From contig PEAG01000002.1 of NCBI GenBank assembly GCA_002753505.1, positions 1 through 64,000 on the forward strand: DNA of 64,000 nt, given 5' to 3'. A program made the position numbers and the translations under genes. Origin of the DNA: Magnetococcales bacterium HCHbin5. GTDB taxonomy: Bacteria; Pseudomonadota; Magnetococcia; Magnetococcales; Magnetaquicoccaceae. The notes under the pieces were generated by a model. The model was not told the origin of the DNA, did not search any database, and saw only the letters and a program-made list of their open reading frames with translations. Within the stretch, counting starts at the first letter, position 1; every line of letters begins with the position of its first letter. This document shows positions 35,367-44,142 of the stretch, one piece after another.

Positions 35367-36542
35367 TCAACCTGTTGCCGTGGCCTGTTGATGGATGGCC
35401 TCCTGATACACGGCCAGCAATGCACGGGTTACCCGTTCCATGGTAAATTCCTGGCGGGCCAGCTCCCTGGCCCGCGCGCCCATCTGGCGGCGGCTGCTCT
35501 CCTCCAACGCCAACAACTGTCGCAACCCCTGCTGCACCCCTTCGGTGCCGTTGGCTACCTCGATGCCTCCACCCCAGCGCGCCAAAGCGGGAAAGTGACA
35601 GCCTTGGGTGTAGACGGCAGGAAGCGCGGCTGCCATCGACTCCAGCAGGGCACTGCTCAACCCTTCGCTGCGTGAAGGCAGGACAAATCCCGAGCCGGAC
35701 GCGAACAAATCTGCCTTGGCCAGGCCGGTCACCTCGCCCGGCAGAGAGACCTGTTGCTGGATTCCCAACTGTTGCAGTTGCTGCAGCAGGCGTTGCCGCC
35801 CCCCCCGATAATCTGCACCAGCCAGCACCAGATGCCAACCATGGGTCGTCCCCTCATGGCAGAGTTGGGCCCAGGCTGTCACCAGCTCCACCACGCCTTT
35901 TTCCTCCCACAGTCGGCCCAGATAAAACAGCACCCGCTTGCCGGTCAGGAAGGGCCATCGTTCCAGAGCCCCTGCTGCTGTTCCAGTGGGCAAAAACGCA
36001 GCCGGCTCCAAGCCGTTGGGAATGACCCGAATCGGTGTGGCAACTCCCGCCTGACGGCAGGCCTGTTCCTCGCGGGGGCTCAAGGCCTGTAAAAATGCCG
36101 TGCTGCGGAGCATCCTGTCAAGCAACAGCCGACGATAGAGCTGCTTGTGCCAAGCCTGATAACGCCAGGGTTCCATGAGTGAACCATGGGGGGTAATGAT
36201 GAGTGGCTTGTTCAACGCCCTGGCCACATGCCACGCGGCCCACACCGGGTGATCCCACAGCATGTGGGCATGGACAACATCACAGTTTGGCAATACCCGC
36301 CACAAGGCTTCCAACAGACCGGCACCGCGAAACCATCGCTGGGGCCAAACCGGTGGAAAAAGGTGGCAACCGGGCAAATCGCGCTGCAATTCAGCCTGTT
36401 GCCATACGGGTGCCACCCCCAGAACCGTTACCTCTGCATGGGGGGTCAAGGCATGGAACTGCCGTTGCACCACGGCAGCCGGTCCCCCCTGTGAATGGTG
36501 CAGGAGGCCGGAAACAATCGCCAGGCTGACTTTGCCACTCAT
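35367..36542 (-). CDS. Glycosyltransferase family 4
   Basis: A 391-residue GT-B fold enzyme. The N-terminal glycine-rich acceptor loop LLHHSQGGPAAVVQRQF is followed by DVVHAHMLWDHPVWAAWH and IPNGLEPAAF. The nucleotide-sugar half has FYLGRLWEEKGVVELVTAW and the E-x7-E motif in RSEGLSSALLESMAAALPAV. It retains the configuration of the donor sugar; donor and acceptor are not predictable. The start overlaps the upstream gene's stop (ATGA at 36539-36542). Part of the run of coupled glycosyltransferases in this operon. Confidence 0.9.
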   Translation of the reverse strand: MSGKVSLAIVSGLLHHSQGGPAAVVQRQFHALTPHAEVTVLGVAPVWQQAELQRDLPGCHLFPPVWPQRWFRGAGLLEALWRVLPNCDVVHAHMLWDHPVWAAWHVARALNKPLIITPHGSLMEPWRYQAWHKQLYRRLLLDRMLRSTAFLQALSPREEQACRQAGVATPIRVIPNGLEPAAFLPTGTAAGALERWPFLTGKRVLFYLGRLWEEKGVVELVTAWAQLCHEGTTHGWHLVLAGADYRGGRQRLLQQLQQLGIQQQVSLPGEVTGLAKADLFASGSGFVLPSRSEGLSSALLESMAAALPAVYTQGCHFPALARWGGGIEVANGTEGVQQGLRQLLALEESSRRQMGARARELARQEFTMERVTRALLAVYQEAIHQQATATG

Positions 36543-37678
36543 GCACGGGTGTCGGGGAGAATCAGCGATTTGATCCTGTCAACCCCCCTTTGTGGTGGCC
36601 ACTCTTCGGCGATCTGCCGGGCTCCCTGTTGCAGCCTGTGCAACAAGGGGGCGTCACTGGCCAGTTGCACAATCTGCCCGGCAAGTTGCTCCACATTCCC
36701 CACGGTATGAATAAATCCGGAGACTCCAGGCACTACCCGATCGACCGCCGCGCCCGTGGCGTCCGATCCCAGGACGGCCAGACCGGCCGCCATCGCCTCC
36801 AACACCACCACCCCGTAGGGTTCCCACCGTGCCGGATGGATCAGGGCATCGGCCTCGCTCAAGATCTGCATAATATCCTGCTGCTGTTTCCAGCCCAGAA
36901 AAACAACCTGATTGCCCAGTTGCAGATCCGCTACCGTTTGTTCAAGCCGGGGACGTTCCGGTCCATCCCCGATCAATAACAGTCGCAGCGCATGATGGGT
37001 GCGACGGGCCCTGGCCAGGGCCTGGATGGCAATCTCCCACCCTTTCCGATAGATCAATTGTCCAACGCCTGCCAGGGTGCGCAGAGGCGGTGTCACGGTT
37101 TGCCGGAGTCGTGCGGGAGGCTCTCCCAGGATCACCCAGTGGGGAAAGTCGACGCTTTTGTTGGTCGGGCAGCCCAACTGGTGGAGGGCTTTCACCCCAA
37201 ACTGGCCGGTGACCAGGGAACGATGGGCGTGGGCAAAGATCCAGCGCAGCACCATGCGCCGCCCCAGCCGCAGCCACCAGGGGCGGGGTGAAGGCAGCCG
37301 GTCATGCCACAGCCACTCTTGCGGCAACGGGGTATCGGTCCAATAGAGGAATGGTCTGTTGGCGCGAGCGAGAAAAAACATGGCCGCAAGCAGGGTAGGG
37401 GTGTAGTAGGAGGAGACCATGAACCAGCTGTCCGGCTCCTCTGCCAGCAAGGTGCGGATCAATCGCCAGTCGATCCAGGCGTCGGGGTCGGCCATCTGCC
37501 AGTTGTAGAGACGGCGGTCACGGGCGGCGAAAGGGTGGGTGGTGGTGGGGCCCATCATGATCACCACGCGCAGCACAAGGCTGCCATCCGCGACCAGAGC
37601 ATCAAACAGGGTGTCGTGGTAGGGGGTGAATTCCGGGCAGAGAAAGACCAGCCGTTGTGGTTTGGTCATGCCATTCAT
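36539..37678 (-). CDS. Glycosyltransferase family 4
   Basis: A 379-residue GT-B enzyme beginning MNGMTKPQRLVFLCPEF. Family marks are VGQLIYRKGWEIAIQALARA, LLIGDGPERPRLEQTVADL and the E-x7-E region HPARWEPYGVVVLEAMAAGL followed by GSDATGAAV. The start at 37678 is chosen because its ATG overlaps the TGA of the upstream methyltransferase (ATGA). The same frame stays open much further upstream, but that part is the out-of-frame shadow of two methyltransferase genes. Sugar specificity is unknown. Confidence 0.88.
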   Translation of the reverse strand: MNGMTKPQRLVFLCPEFTPYHDTLFDALVADGSLVLRVVIMMGPTTTHPFAARDRRLYNWQMADPDAWIDWRLIRTLLAEEPDSWFMVSSYYTPTLLAAMFFLARANRPFLYWTDTPLPQEWLWHDRLPSPRPWWLRLGRRMVLRWIFAHAHRSLVTGQFGVKALHQLGCPTNKSVDFPHWVILGEPPARLRQTVTPPLRTLAGVGQLIYRKGWEIAIQALARARRTHHALRLLLIGDGPERPRLEQTVADLQLGNQVVFLGWKQQQDIMQILSEADALIHPARWEPYGVVVLEAMAAGLAVLGSDATGAAVDRVVPGVSGFIHTVGNVEQLAGQIVQLASDAPLLHRLQQGARQIAEEWPPQRGVDRIKSLILPDTRA

Positions 37679-38373
37679 GGCCGTTTTTCCGCTTCGACGA
37701 TCACGGTGCCACCGCCACCGATCTGCTTGGCCATTTCGATGCGATCGATGGCCGGAATGCGACTGTCCAGGACGGCGCGCTCCTCTGGTTGGGCAAATCC
37801 CGCCTCCCGGAACAGTGCCAGCAAAGAGTCCCGATCGTAGCACCATTTGTGGGAGTTGTAATCCAGCAACAGGTGGTACAGCTTGCGCGGCCAAAAACGG
37901 CTTGTGAGCGGTGTAGCGGGTTGCAACAGCAGTCGGTGCATCAGGGTATCGGCTGGGGAGTGACCAGCGGCCCTCGGGGAGACCACGCCGCGCTGGTAGC
38001 AGGCGACATAGTAGGCGAGGTCGGGTACTGCCATGCGCACGATGCCACCGGGCCGGCAGCAACGCCACAACTCTTGCAGCAACGCCAACGCCTCGGAGCG
38101 ATAGAGATGCTCCAGCAGATGGGATGCGTACACTGCGGTAAAGCTGTCATCCGGGAAAGGCAGTGGTCGCCGCAGATCCAGATGCATGATGGAGTCCGGC
38201 CATGGTTGCGCGCTGTGCTCTTGGGGCAGCATGCGCGTCCAGGTGGCCACCCTTCTCATGAGTGGCCACCTGGCCAGCCAGACATGCCAGGAGCCGTCGG
38301 TATTGAGCCAGCCATCGGGGGCGAAGCGGCCACAACCCAGGTGCAGTTGTTCGGGAAGCGGGGGTCTGTTCAT
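37675..38373 (-). CDS. SAM-dependent methyltransferase (Methyltransf_11 type)
   Basis: A 232-residue class I methyltransferase-like protein with QLHLGCGRFAPDGWLNTD (SAM-binding strand and loop), the LDLRRPLPFPDDSF acidic loop and YASHLLEHL. RPGGIVRMAVPDLAYYV forms strand 4. Proteins of this kind are frequent in O-antigen loci and often modify terminal sugars. The start at 38373 overlaps the previous stop (ATGA), and the stop overlaps the following glycosyltransferase start. The substrate is not predictable; some members have lost methyltransferase activity. Confidence 0.85.
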   Translation of the reverse strand: MNRPPLPEQLHLGCGRFAPDGWLNTDGSWHVWLARWPLMRRVATWTRMLPQEHSAQPWPDSIMHLDLRRPLPFPDDSFTAVYASHLLEHLYRSEALALLQELWRCCRPGGIVRMAVPDLAYYVACYQRGVVSPRAAGHSPADTLMHRLLLQPATPLTSRFWPRKLYHLLLDYNSHKWCYDRDSLLALFREAGFAQPEERAVLDSRIPAIDRIEMAKQIGGGGTVIVEAEKRP

Positions 38374-39224
38374 GGTGCAAGCCCTGCATCGCTCTTGCGG
38401 GCCAGGCAATAGATCTGTGGTGCCAGCGAGGGCGTCCGATTCAGCAAGGCGAATCCTGTGCGCCGCACCAACTCGAACAGGGACAACGGCCGTGGATAAC
38501 AGACCATGCTGCCAATCGTTTCCACCTGAAATCCCCACTCCGGCAACCACCGCTGCAACGCCTGGCCGGAATAGTAAAAGACATGTTCCCACGGGTCCAG
38601 GGAGAGCGGTTTGCCTGTCATCCGGTAGAGCCATCGTTTCCAGTGCAAGGCTTTTCCGTTGGGAATGGAGAGAAAGAGCAGGCCATTGGTTGACAACGTT
38701 GCGGACAACGCCTGCAAAAAGGTCTGCGGGGCGCGAATATGCTCGAACACATCCCAGAGGGTGATCATGGCGAAGGGGGGGGCAGCGGCGGACAACTGGG
38801 CGAGATAGGCCTGGCAACTGGTGGCATGGCGGACCTGGGGAAACCGCTGTCGGGCATGGTCGGCCTGGGCCGATGAGGCATCAAAACCGAACACCTGCCA
38901 CCCCTGTCGTGCAGCATAGGCCAGAAATCCCCCGGTGCCGCACCCCACGTCCAACAGGTGTCGCGGGCCGTCGGGCCACCGGGGCTGGGTGATCCGTTGC
39001 CACTGCCGAAAGGCAGGCTCTTTATGGTCAGCCTGGCACCAGAGACGGTGCTGGTCAATGCTGCCGTCGGCCAGGGTGAGATAGTCCGGTGAGACGGCTT
39101 CGTACTGTTCCAGTGTTTGAATCACCTGGCAGGTCCGGCAGTGGACAAGCGTGAAGGGTCGGTGGTCCCGCTGCTCTTTGGAAAACAGTACAGCCTCCGT
39201 GCCGCCGCACAGTCGGCAGTTCAT
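38370..39224 (-). CDS. SAM-dependent methyltransferase with N-terminal zinc-ribbon-like cysteines
   Basis: A 284-residue protein with an N-terminal C3-x2-C6 and C29-x2-C32 set (a probable zinc ribbon), then a class I methyltransferase core HLLDVGCGTGGFLAYAARQG, FDASSAQADHARQRF and MITLWDVFEHI. This zinc-ribbon/methyltransferase layout is typical of C-methyltransferase-like or lipopolysaccharide-locus enzymes acting on nucleotide sugars or glycans. Both ends overlap neighbours by four bases (ATGA), so it is translated as part of a tightly coupled chain. Confidence 0.87.
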   Translation of the reverse strand: MNCRLCGGTEAVLFSKEQRDHRPFTLVHCRTCQVIQTLEQYEAVSPDYLTLADGSIDQHRLWCQADHKEPAFRQWQRITQPRWPDGPRHLLDVGCGTGGFLAYAARQGWQVFGFDASSAQADHARQRFPQVRHATSCQAYLAQLSAAAPPFAMITLWDVFEHIRAPQTFLQALSATLSTNGLLFLSIPNGKALHWKRWLYRMTGKPLSLDPWEHVFYYSGQALQRWLPEWGFQVETIGSMVCYPRPLSLFELVRRTGFALLNRTPSLAPQIYCLARKSDAGLAP

Positions 39225-40321
39225 GACAGGGTACCTGTCTGCTCAATCGAACCGGACATCGCTTCCCCTCTGTATGTTGCACCGGATCGCCAGCCATCCA
39301 CATCCTGCAACCATTGACGCATCCGGCCATGAATGTCATGACCGCTGCGGATCACCTTGAGCCGACCGGCAGTGGCGACCCGTTGCCTGATGGACTCATT
39401 TTGCAGGTAAAATTTAATTTTTTCAACAAATTCTTCCGGTGAGGAAAAAAAATCCGCCTCCACGCCGGCCTGAAACAGGTTTTCCATCCAGGGTGTTCTC
39501 TCGGCCAGTAAAAACAGGCCGCAGGCCGGGATTTCAAAGGTGCGGCGGGTATACTGGTCGCGGTTGCGTTTACTGACAAAACAGGCTCCGATCTTGGCGG
39601 CGCAGAGGGCCTGGCGATAGGGTTCCGGCTGCAAGTGGATGGCCGGTCCCACCTGTTGGTAAATGGCGGCGGGCAGGGCAGGCCGCCAGTAGCGTTCACC
39701 ACCGTAGAGCCGCAGACGAATGGCCTGTTGAACGGCCAGGATGATGCACGGAATACGCAGATCTTGTTCCATATGTCCCGCAAAAATCACCTCGCAGCCC
39801 CAACGACGCTGCTGATCCTGGTCCAGTTGCCGGGGATAATCCAGCCAGGGGATAAAGTAGGGGAGCAGGAGGCCGGTGTTGCAAAGGCCATGCGCCCTGG
39901 CCTCCGGGATGTTTACCGGTCGGTACAGGTGAAATCCCTGATAGTAGGGCAGGGCGGGCAGCAAATGGCGGTAGCGGAGCAGCTTTCGTTGCGCGCCAAA
40001 AGGGTCGTCATTGTGGTATCCCACCACAAAGGTATGGCGGCGCAGCTGTTGAATGGTGGCAGCGGAAAAATAGTGGCCCTGGTAGAGCAGCAGGACATCC
40101 GGGCGTTGTTGCGCCACCTGGAGCAGCAATTGCCGGTTGATACGCCGGATGCCCGGCCCCCACAGCAGCCGTCTCTCGGCACGCCCCAGCAGCCCCGGCA
40201 GGGTCAAACGGTGAGACTCGAACAGAGTGGCACGAACGCCCAACTCGTTGAGGGTGCGCACCCAGGCCGGCTCATAAATGGGTTCGAATGCACCCTGGGA
40301 GATCAGGACAGAGCGGATCAT
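39221..40321 (-). CDS. CgeB-like glycosyltransferase
   Basis: A 366-residue protein beginning MIRSVLISQGAFEPI. It has features of the CgeB/spore-maturation-like GT-B family: LLLYQGHYFSAATI, VGYHNDDPFGAQRKLLRYR, and the C-terminal RTFEIPACGLFLLAERT followed by SPEEFVEKIKFYL. The donor is unknown. The start at 40321 forms an ATGA overlap with the upstream gene; an apparent extension to 40375 lies inside that gene. The stop overlaps the zinc-ribbon methyltransferase start. Confidence 0.85.
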   Translation of the reverse strand: MIRSVLISQGAFEPIYEPAWVRTLNELGVRATLFESHRLTLPGLLGRAERRLLWGPGIRRINRQLLLQVAQQRPDVLLLYQGHYFSAATIQQLRRHTFVVGYHNDDPFGAQRKLLRYRHLLPALPYYQGFHLYRPVNIPEARAHGLCNTGLLLPYFIPWLDYPRQLDQDQQRRWGCEVIFAGHMEQDLRIPCIILAVQQAIRLRLYGGERYWRPALPAAIYQQVGPAIHLQPEPYRQALCAAKIGACFVSKRNRDQYTRRTFEIPACGLFLLAERTPWMENLFQAGVEADFFSSPEEFVEKIKFYLQNESIRQRVATAGRLKVIRSGHDIHGRMRQWLQDVDGWRSGATYRGEAMSGSIEQTGTLS

Positions 40322-41526
40322 AAGGCCATCTGGATGGCCTGCAGCACCCCGTCCGTCTCCCGTTCCGGGTCGCAAAAGGCCAGGCAGCGTTGTCGGGCTT
40401 GGCTGCCCAGTTGTTGGCGCAGCTCAGGGTCCAGCAGCTTTTCCATCGCGGTTGCCAGTGCCAGGGCATCGTCCGGCGGGATGACAAACCCGGTTTCGCC
40501 GTCGAAGACCAGGGCGTTGGCCGCACCACAGGCATCGGTGGTCACCAGAGGCAGACCGGCGATGGCGGCCTCCACCAGCACCTTCGGGAAACAATCCTTT
40601 TGGGTGGGCAACACCAGCGCGTCCGCAGCCAGATAACAGGCGGCCAACTCCGCCAGCGGACGGGGACCGGGAAAAGAGATGATCTGGCCGACCCCCTGGT
40701 CTGCGGCCCGTTGCTGGTACGCCTGCAGACTCCATTCACCGGCCTGGGCCGCCTTTTCGCCGATGCACAGCAGCTGAAAATGGTGACCGCGCTGATGCAA
40801 GATCGCTGCTGCATCGATCAGGGTAAAGATGCCCTTGAAGCGCAACAGGGTGCCCACAAACAGAAAGATGCAGCTTTCCGGGGGCCATGCCAACGCCTGC
40901 CGCAACGCAGGTCGGGGCAGCGAGATGCGAGACAGGTCGTTCTGAAAGGCGGTTGCACCCGCTTCAAAAGGGGCATCCACCATTCGGTGGTCGGGAATGT
41001 GATAGATTTCGGCAAGGGTTTGGCGGGTGGTGGGGGTCTGTACCACGTGGACCCGGCAACGGTGCAAAATCCAACCTTTCAGCAGCCGTATCCACCAGCG
41101 GCGGCGTCCCTCCCAGAGGGGGGGCAGGGTCTGATTGACCGAGATGATGGCACGTCGCAACAGGGTGGCAAACAGGGTGGTCGCCAATGCCGATCCGCCC
41201 TGGATGCCGGAGAGTACCACCACCTCGTTTTCCCAGGCACAGGCCCAGGCTGCCCGCCAGTTGATGGTGGAGAGAAAACCCTCCGGGGTGGCCTTCCGGC
41301 CGCGCACCGAAAAAAAACGTCCCTGGATATGGGAGGCGCGATGAGAGTAGGGCAGATCCGTTGCGACCGGGCTGGCCAAAATGGGATAGGCGCGCAACTG
41401 ACCGGGCAGGCGCACCGCAATACGCGCCAGATAGTCAGCCGTGAAGGGTTTTAAATCATACAGCAAAAATCCCAGCCTGGGTTTGGTGCGGGGAGGGTGT
41501 TGCGGTTCCCGGGCGGAGCTGTTCAT
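40318..41526 (-). CDS. Glycosyltransferase family 4
   Basis: A 402-residue GT-B enzyme. RPKPRL-like N-terminal basic residues lead into LGFLLYDLKPFTADYLARI. VVLSGIQGGSALATTLF and VHVVQTPTTRQTLAEIY follow. The donor half has FLFVGTLLRFKGIFTLIDAA, LLCIGEKAAQAGEW and the E-x7-E region DCFPKVLVEAAIAGLPLVTT. The start at 41526 overlaps the upstream polymerase stop (ATGA); a longer start at 41541 is possible but would increase the overlap. Donor and acceptor are unknown. Confidence 0.87.
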   Translation of the reverse strand: MNSSAREPQHPPRTKPRLGFLLYDLKPFTADYLARIAVRLPGQLRAYPILASPVATDLPYSHRASHIQGRFFSVRGRKATPEGFLSTINWRAAWACAWENEVVVLSGIQGGSALATTLFATLLRRAIISVNQTLPPLWEGRRRWWIRLLKGWILHRCRVHVVQTPTTRQTLAEIYHIPDHRMVDAPFEAGATAFQNDLSRISLPRPALRQALAWPPESCIFLFVGTLLRFKGIFTLIDAAAILHQRGHHFQLLCIGEKAAQAGEWSLQAYQQRAADQGVGQIISFPGPRPLAELAACYLAADALVLPTQKDCFPKVLVEAAIAGLPLVTTDACGAANALVFDGETGFVIPPDDALALATAMEKLLDPELRQQLGSQARQRCLAFCDPERETDGVLQAIQMAL

Positions 41527-42875
41527 CGTCGGCCATTCCATCTGTTCTGTTTGGGCAGCAATCGACTGATATGAACCAGTTTGCCTTCCGCTGCCAGTGA
41601 GCAGATCGCCAGTCCGACGGCGATGGCGATCGATAACAGTTGCAGCATGCCCCCCAGACCAAACATGCCAATCGACATGGAGAGCAGCAAGGCCATGGAA
41701 AGCATGCCATACGACATGCCGTTGTTCGGATCCACATAGTTGCGTATTCTCCAGGCGTACACAAAGCCGGACCCGAGCAACAGCAGAAAGGGTATCAATG
41801 TCTGCAAACCCGCCTCCACCCAGATATACAGATACATGTTGTGGGGGCGTACCCCCGAACCGGTCCAGCTGCCGGAAAAGGTGTATGGCAGCAGCCTGAG
41901 ATATTCAATGCTGTCCATGCCATATCCCCAGGGATTTTCTATTGCCAAATTGAAATAGGCCTCCCAAATGCCGGATCGGGAGTCATTGCGTTCGTTGATC
42001 TCGAAAGTGGTCCGTTCCTTGTTGGCACTCAGGGCGGCTTCCAGCAGATCATCCGGGGCAACAACCTGCACAAACACCAGGACGACAAAGAAGAAAAAGA
42101 GAGCCCGCACCGTTTGGCCCTGGAATCCTGTCAAAATCAGAATACCGGCTGCCGCACCGATCCACGAGGTTCGGGAAAAGGAGAGCAGCAGTCCCAGTAG
42201 CAGCACAACCGTCATGCTGACGGCGAGCCAATCGGTGGAGCGGGCAATTTTTTTGGTTGTGCTGCCCAGCATACTGTGAACGTTGATCAAAAGGGCCGGC
42301 ATGATGGAGAGTCCGAAATAGGTGGGATCGGAGAGAAAACCGACCATGCGCATGGCGTTGGGAATTTTGCCCGGGGAGAGATGCATGGCGACCAGGGCCT
42401 CTCCGATGCCGGTCAATCCCGGGACCATGAACAGCAGTCCGTAACAGGTACTGGCCACACCGTACCAGACAAAGACTCTGAAAAAAAAGTGCAGATCTGC
42501 CACGCTGCGGATGGCGAGCACCAGTGCCACGCCCAGCCCAATGGAGCGCATCAGGCTGATGATGCCCTCCACCAGTCCGGGGGCGTTGGGGCCATAGGTA
42601 CTGCTCAGGACGTAAAAAACGCTGAACAATAAAAAAAACTTCATCGGTACGTTGATATATCCCAGTTTCCCCCCCTCTTTTATGGAGACGGCCAGCATAA
42701 TGGCCCCCACCAGCAGCGGAAAGCGGGAAGGCAAGCTGCCCTCTGTCATGATGTCGCGGGCCAGGGGCCAGATGGCAAATATCAGAAAAAAATAGACGCC
42801 CGCATAACGGATACCCAGAGTGAGCGTCTGTTTGGAAGGGATGGGTCGTCGCTGGGCTGGTAGGCTTCGCATCAT
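41523..42875 (-). CDS. O-antigen polymerase (Wzy_C-type) membrane protein
   Basis: A 450-residue polytopic protein with about 11-12 membrane segments and the Wzy/ligase periplasmic signature GVRPHNMYLYIWVEAGLQT, preceded by SRSGIWEAYFNLAIENPWGYG. SFSRTSWIGAAAGILILTG is also typical. It probably polymerises lipid-linked repeat units in the periplasm. The start at 42875 (ATG with GGAAGG upstream) follows the first glycosyltransferase by seven bases. Its stop overlaps the next glycosyltransferase. With the related protein encoded at 27006, the locus carries two members of this superfamily. Confidence 0.86.
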   Translation of the reverse strand: MMRSLPAQRRPIPSKQTLTLGIRYAGVYFFLIFAIWPLARDIMTEGSLPSRFPLLVGAIMLAVSIKEGGKLGYINVPMKFFLLFSVFYVLSSTYGPNAPGLVEGIISLMRSIGLGVALVLAIRSVADLHFFFRVFVWYGVASTCYGLLFMVPGLTGIGEALVAMHLSPGKIPNAMRMVGFLSDPTYFGLSIMPALLINVHSMLGSTTKKIARSTDWLAVSMTVVLLLGLLLSFSRTSWIGAAAGILILTGFQGQTVRALFFFFVVLVFVQVVAPDDLLEAALSANKERTTFEINERNDSRSGIWEAYFNLAIENPWGYGMDSIEYLRLLPYTFSGSWTGSGVRPHNMYLYIWVEAGLQTLIPFLLLLGSGFVYAWRIRNYVDPNNGMSYGMLSMALLLSMSIGMFGLGGMLQLLSIAIAVGLAICSLAAEGKLVHISRLLPKQNRWNGRR

Positions 42876-42882
42876 GGCAGGA

Positions 42883-43956
42883 CTACCCTTCCAATGGTCG
42901 GCGGGGGTTGGCCTGTGCGGCAACGGCAGCTTTGACCGGGGCAGGAAACCCCAGAGCCTGCAGGTAGCGGTCGGTCATCTTTGCCATCGAATGGTTGTTT
43001 TCGGCCTGTTGTCGGGCCATCTGCCGATAGTGGGGCAGGTTTGCCAAAACGGTTTCGATGGCGTTGGCCATGCCGGCCCGCAGGGGCTCACCGTAAAGCA
43101 TCTCCGGATCCGCGATGGCCAATCCTCCCGACCCCACCAGTTCGGCAGTGCCCCCTTCCAGGGGACAGACCACCGGCACCCCGCAGGCCAGGGCCTCCAC
43201 GACAACATTGGGACAGGTGTCGCCGATCACCGTGTGGAGCAAACAATCCATCTGCTGGTAGTAGCCGACCAATCGGTGTGGCGGGACGGAGGGGACATAC
43301 TGAATGGCGTGGTGCCAGTATGGATCGGCCATGGCCTTGGCCAGGGTCGCCTTGCAATATCCATCCAGCGAGCCAACCAGCAACAGGCGGGGTCGCACCG
43401 GGAGTCGACGGGCAACATCAAAAAACACCTCCAAACGGGGCCGACCCCGTGCAGCACCCACCGTACCGATCACCGGTGGCTGCACGGCCCGGTGCAGCGC
43501 ATCCGGCAGCGGGGTGAACAGGTCGATTGGCACCGCATTGGGAATGATTTCCCAACTGCCTTCTGGACGCTGGTACAGCGTATCCAGCTGGCGTTTGCTC
43601 CAGCCACTCTGGTAGATGACAAAATCGGCCTGCATGAGGGCTTGTCGGGTTTTTTCATTGGCGGCGACAAAATCGGGACGCCAGCATCGATCACCGAACA
43701 GATCGCCAAAACGACGAAAATGGTCCTCGATATACATGCCGGCAATGCGGTACACCCGCCGCCTGGGGGCCTCCCCGCCCTTTTCCGGCTGGTAATTGCC
43801 GAGGAAGAGAGCCGGTTGTCGGCGAGGGATAAACCAGGAGGGCCACACCCAATAGCCCTGTTGCCGGGCTGTGCGAATAAATCGACTCAGTAAAACCTGC
43901 GGACCACCCCGGGCGCGCGGCCACGGCATGACGGTGAAGGATTTTGATGGCGTCAT
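42883..43956 (-). CDS. Glycosyltransferase family 4; first gene of the minus-strand operon
   Basis: A 357-residue GT-B enzyme. PRARGGPQVLLSRFIRTA is the N-terminal loop; ADFVIYQSGWSKRQLDTLY and IIPNAVPIDLFTPLPD follow. The donor half has VIGTVGAARGRPRLEVFFDV and DTCPNVVVEALACGVPVVCP, with the TAELVG segment. It is the promoter-proximal gene of the run of minus-strand genes extending to 24631. The 186-base region upstream, shared with a divergent methyltransferase gene, must hold promoters for both directions, but no convincing pair of hexamers could be assigned. Confidence 0.87.
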   Translation of the reverse strand: MTPSKSFTVMPWPRARGGPQVLLSRFIRTARQQGYWVWPSWFIPRRQPALFLGNYQPEKGGEAPRRRVYRIAGMYIEDHFRRFGDLFGDRCWRPDFVAANEKTRQALMQADFVIYQSGWSKRQLDTLYQRPEGSWEIIPNAVPIDLFTPLPDALHRAVQPPVIGTVGAARGRPRLEVFFDVARRLPVRPRLLLVGSLDGYCKATLAKAMADPYWHHAIQYVPSVPPHRLVGYYQQMDCLLHTVIGDTCPNVVVEALACGVPVVCPLEGGTAELVGSGGLAIADPEMLYGEPLRAGMANAIETVLANLPHYRQMARQQAENNHSMAKMTDRYLQALGFPAPVKAAVAAQANPRRPLEG

Positions 43957-44142
43957 AAGGTCGGTTGCCTCATCGATGCGTGGAGGCCTGGAGCGAACGG
44001 CCGGCCTGTTGTGACGGTCTCCCGGAACGGGAGCTTTTGTCGTTGACTTCAGGAATACCTTGTTGTTAGGTTATTGGATTCGATTGCAATAATCAAGGCC
44101 GATGCACAGAGGACTGGGTAAACCAGTGGGGAGCCAAGCCGG

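Noticed and set aside
37679-38817. Upstream extensions of the minus-strand glycosyltransferase and methyltransferase frames
   Set aside because: They run through the out-of-frame coding sequence of neighbouring methyltransferases, and ATGA-coupled starts at 37678 and 38373 explain the genes fully.
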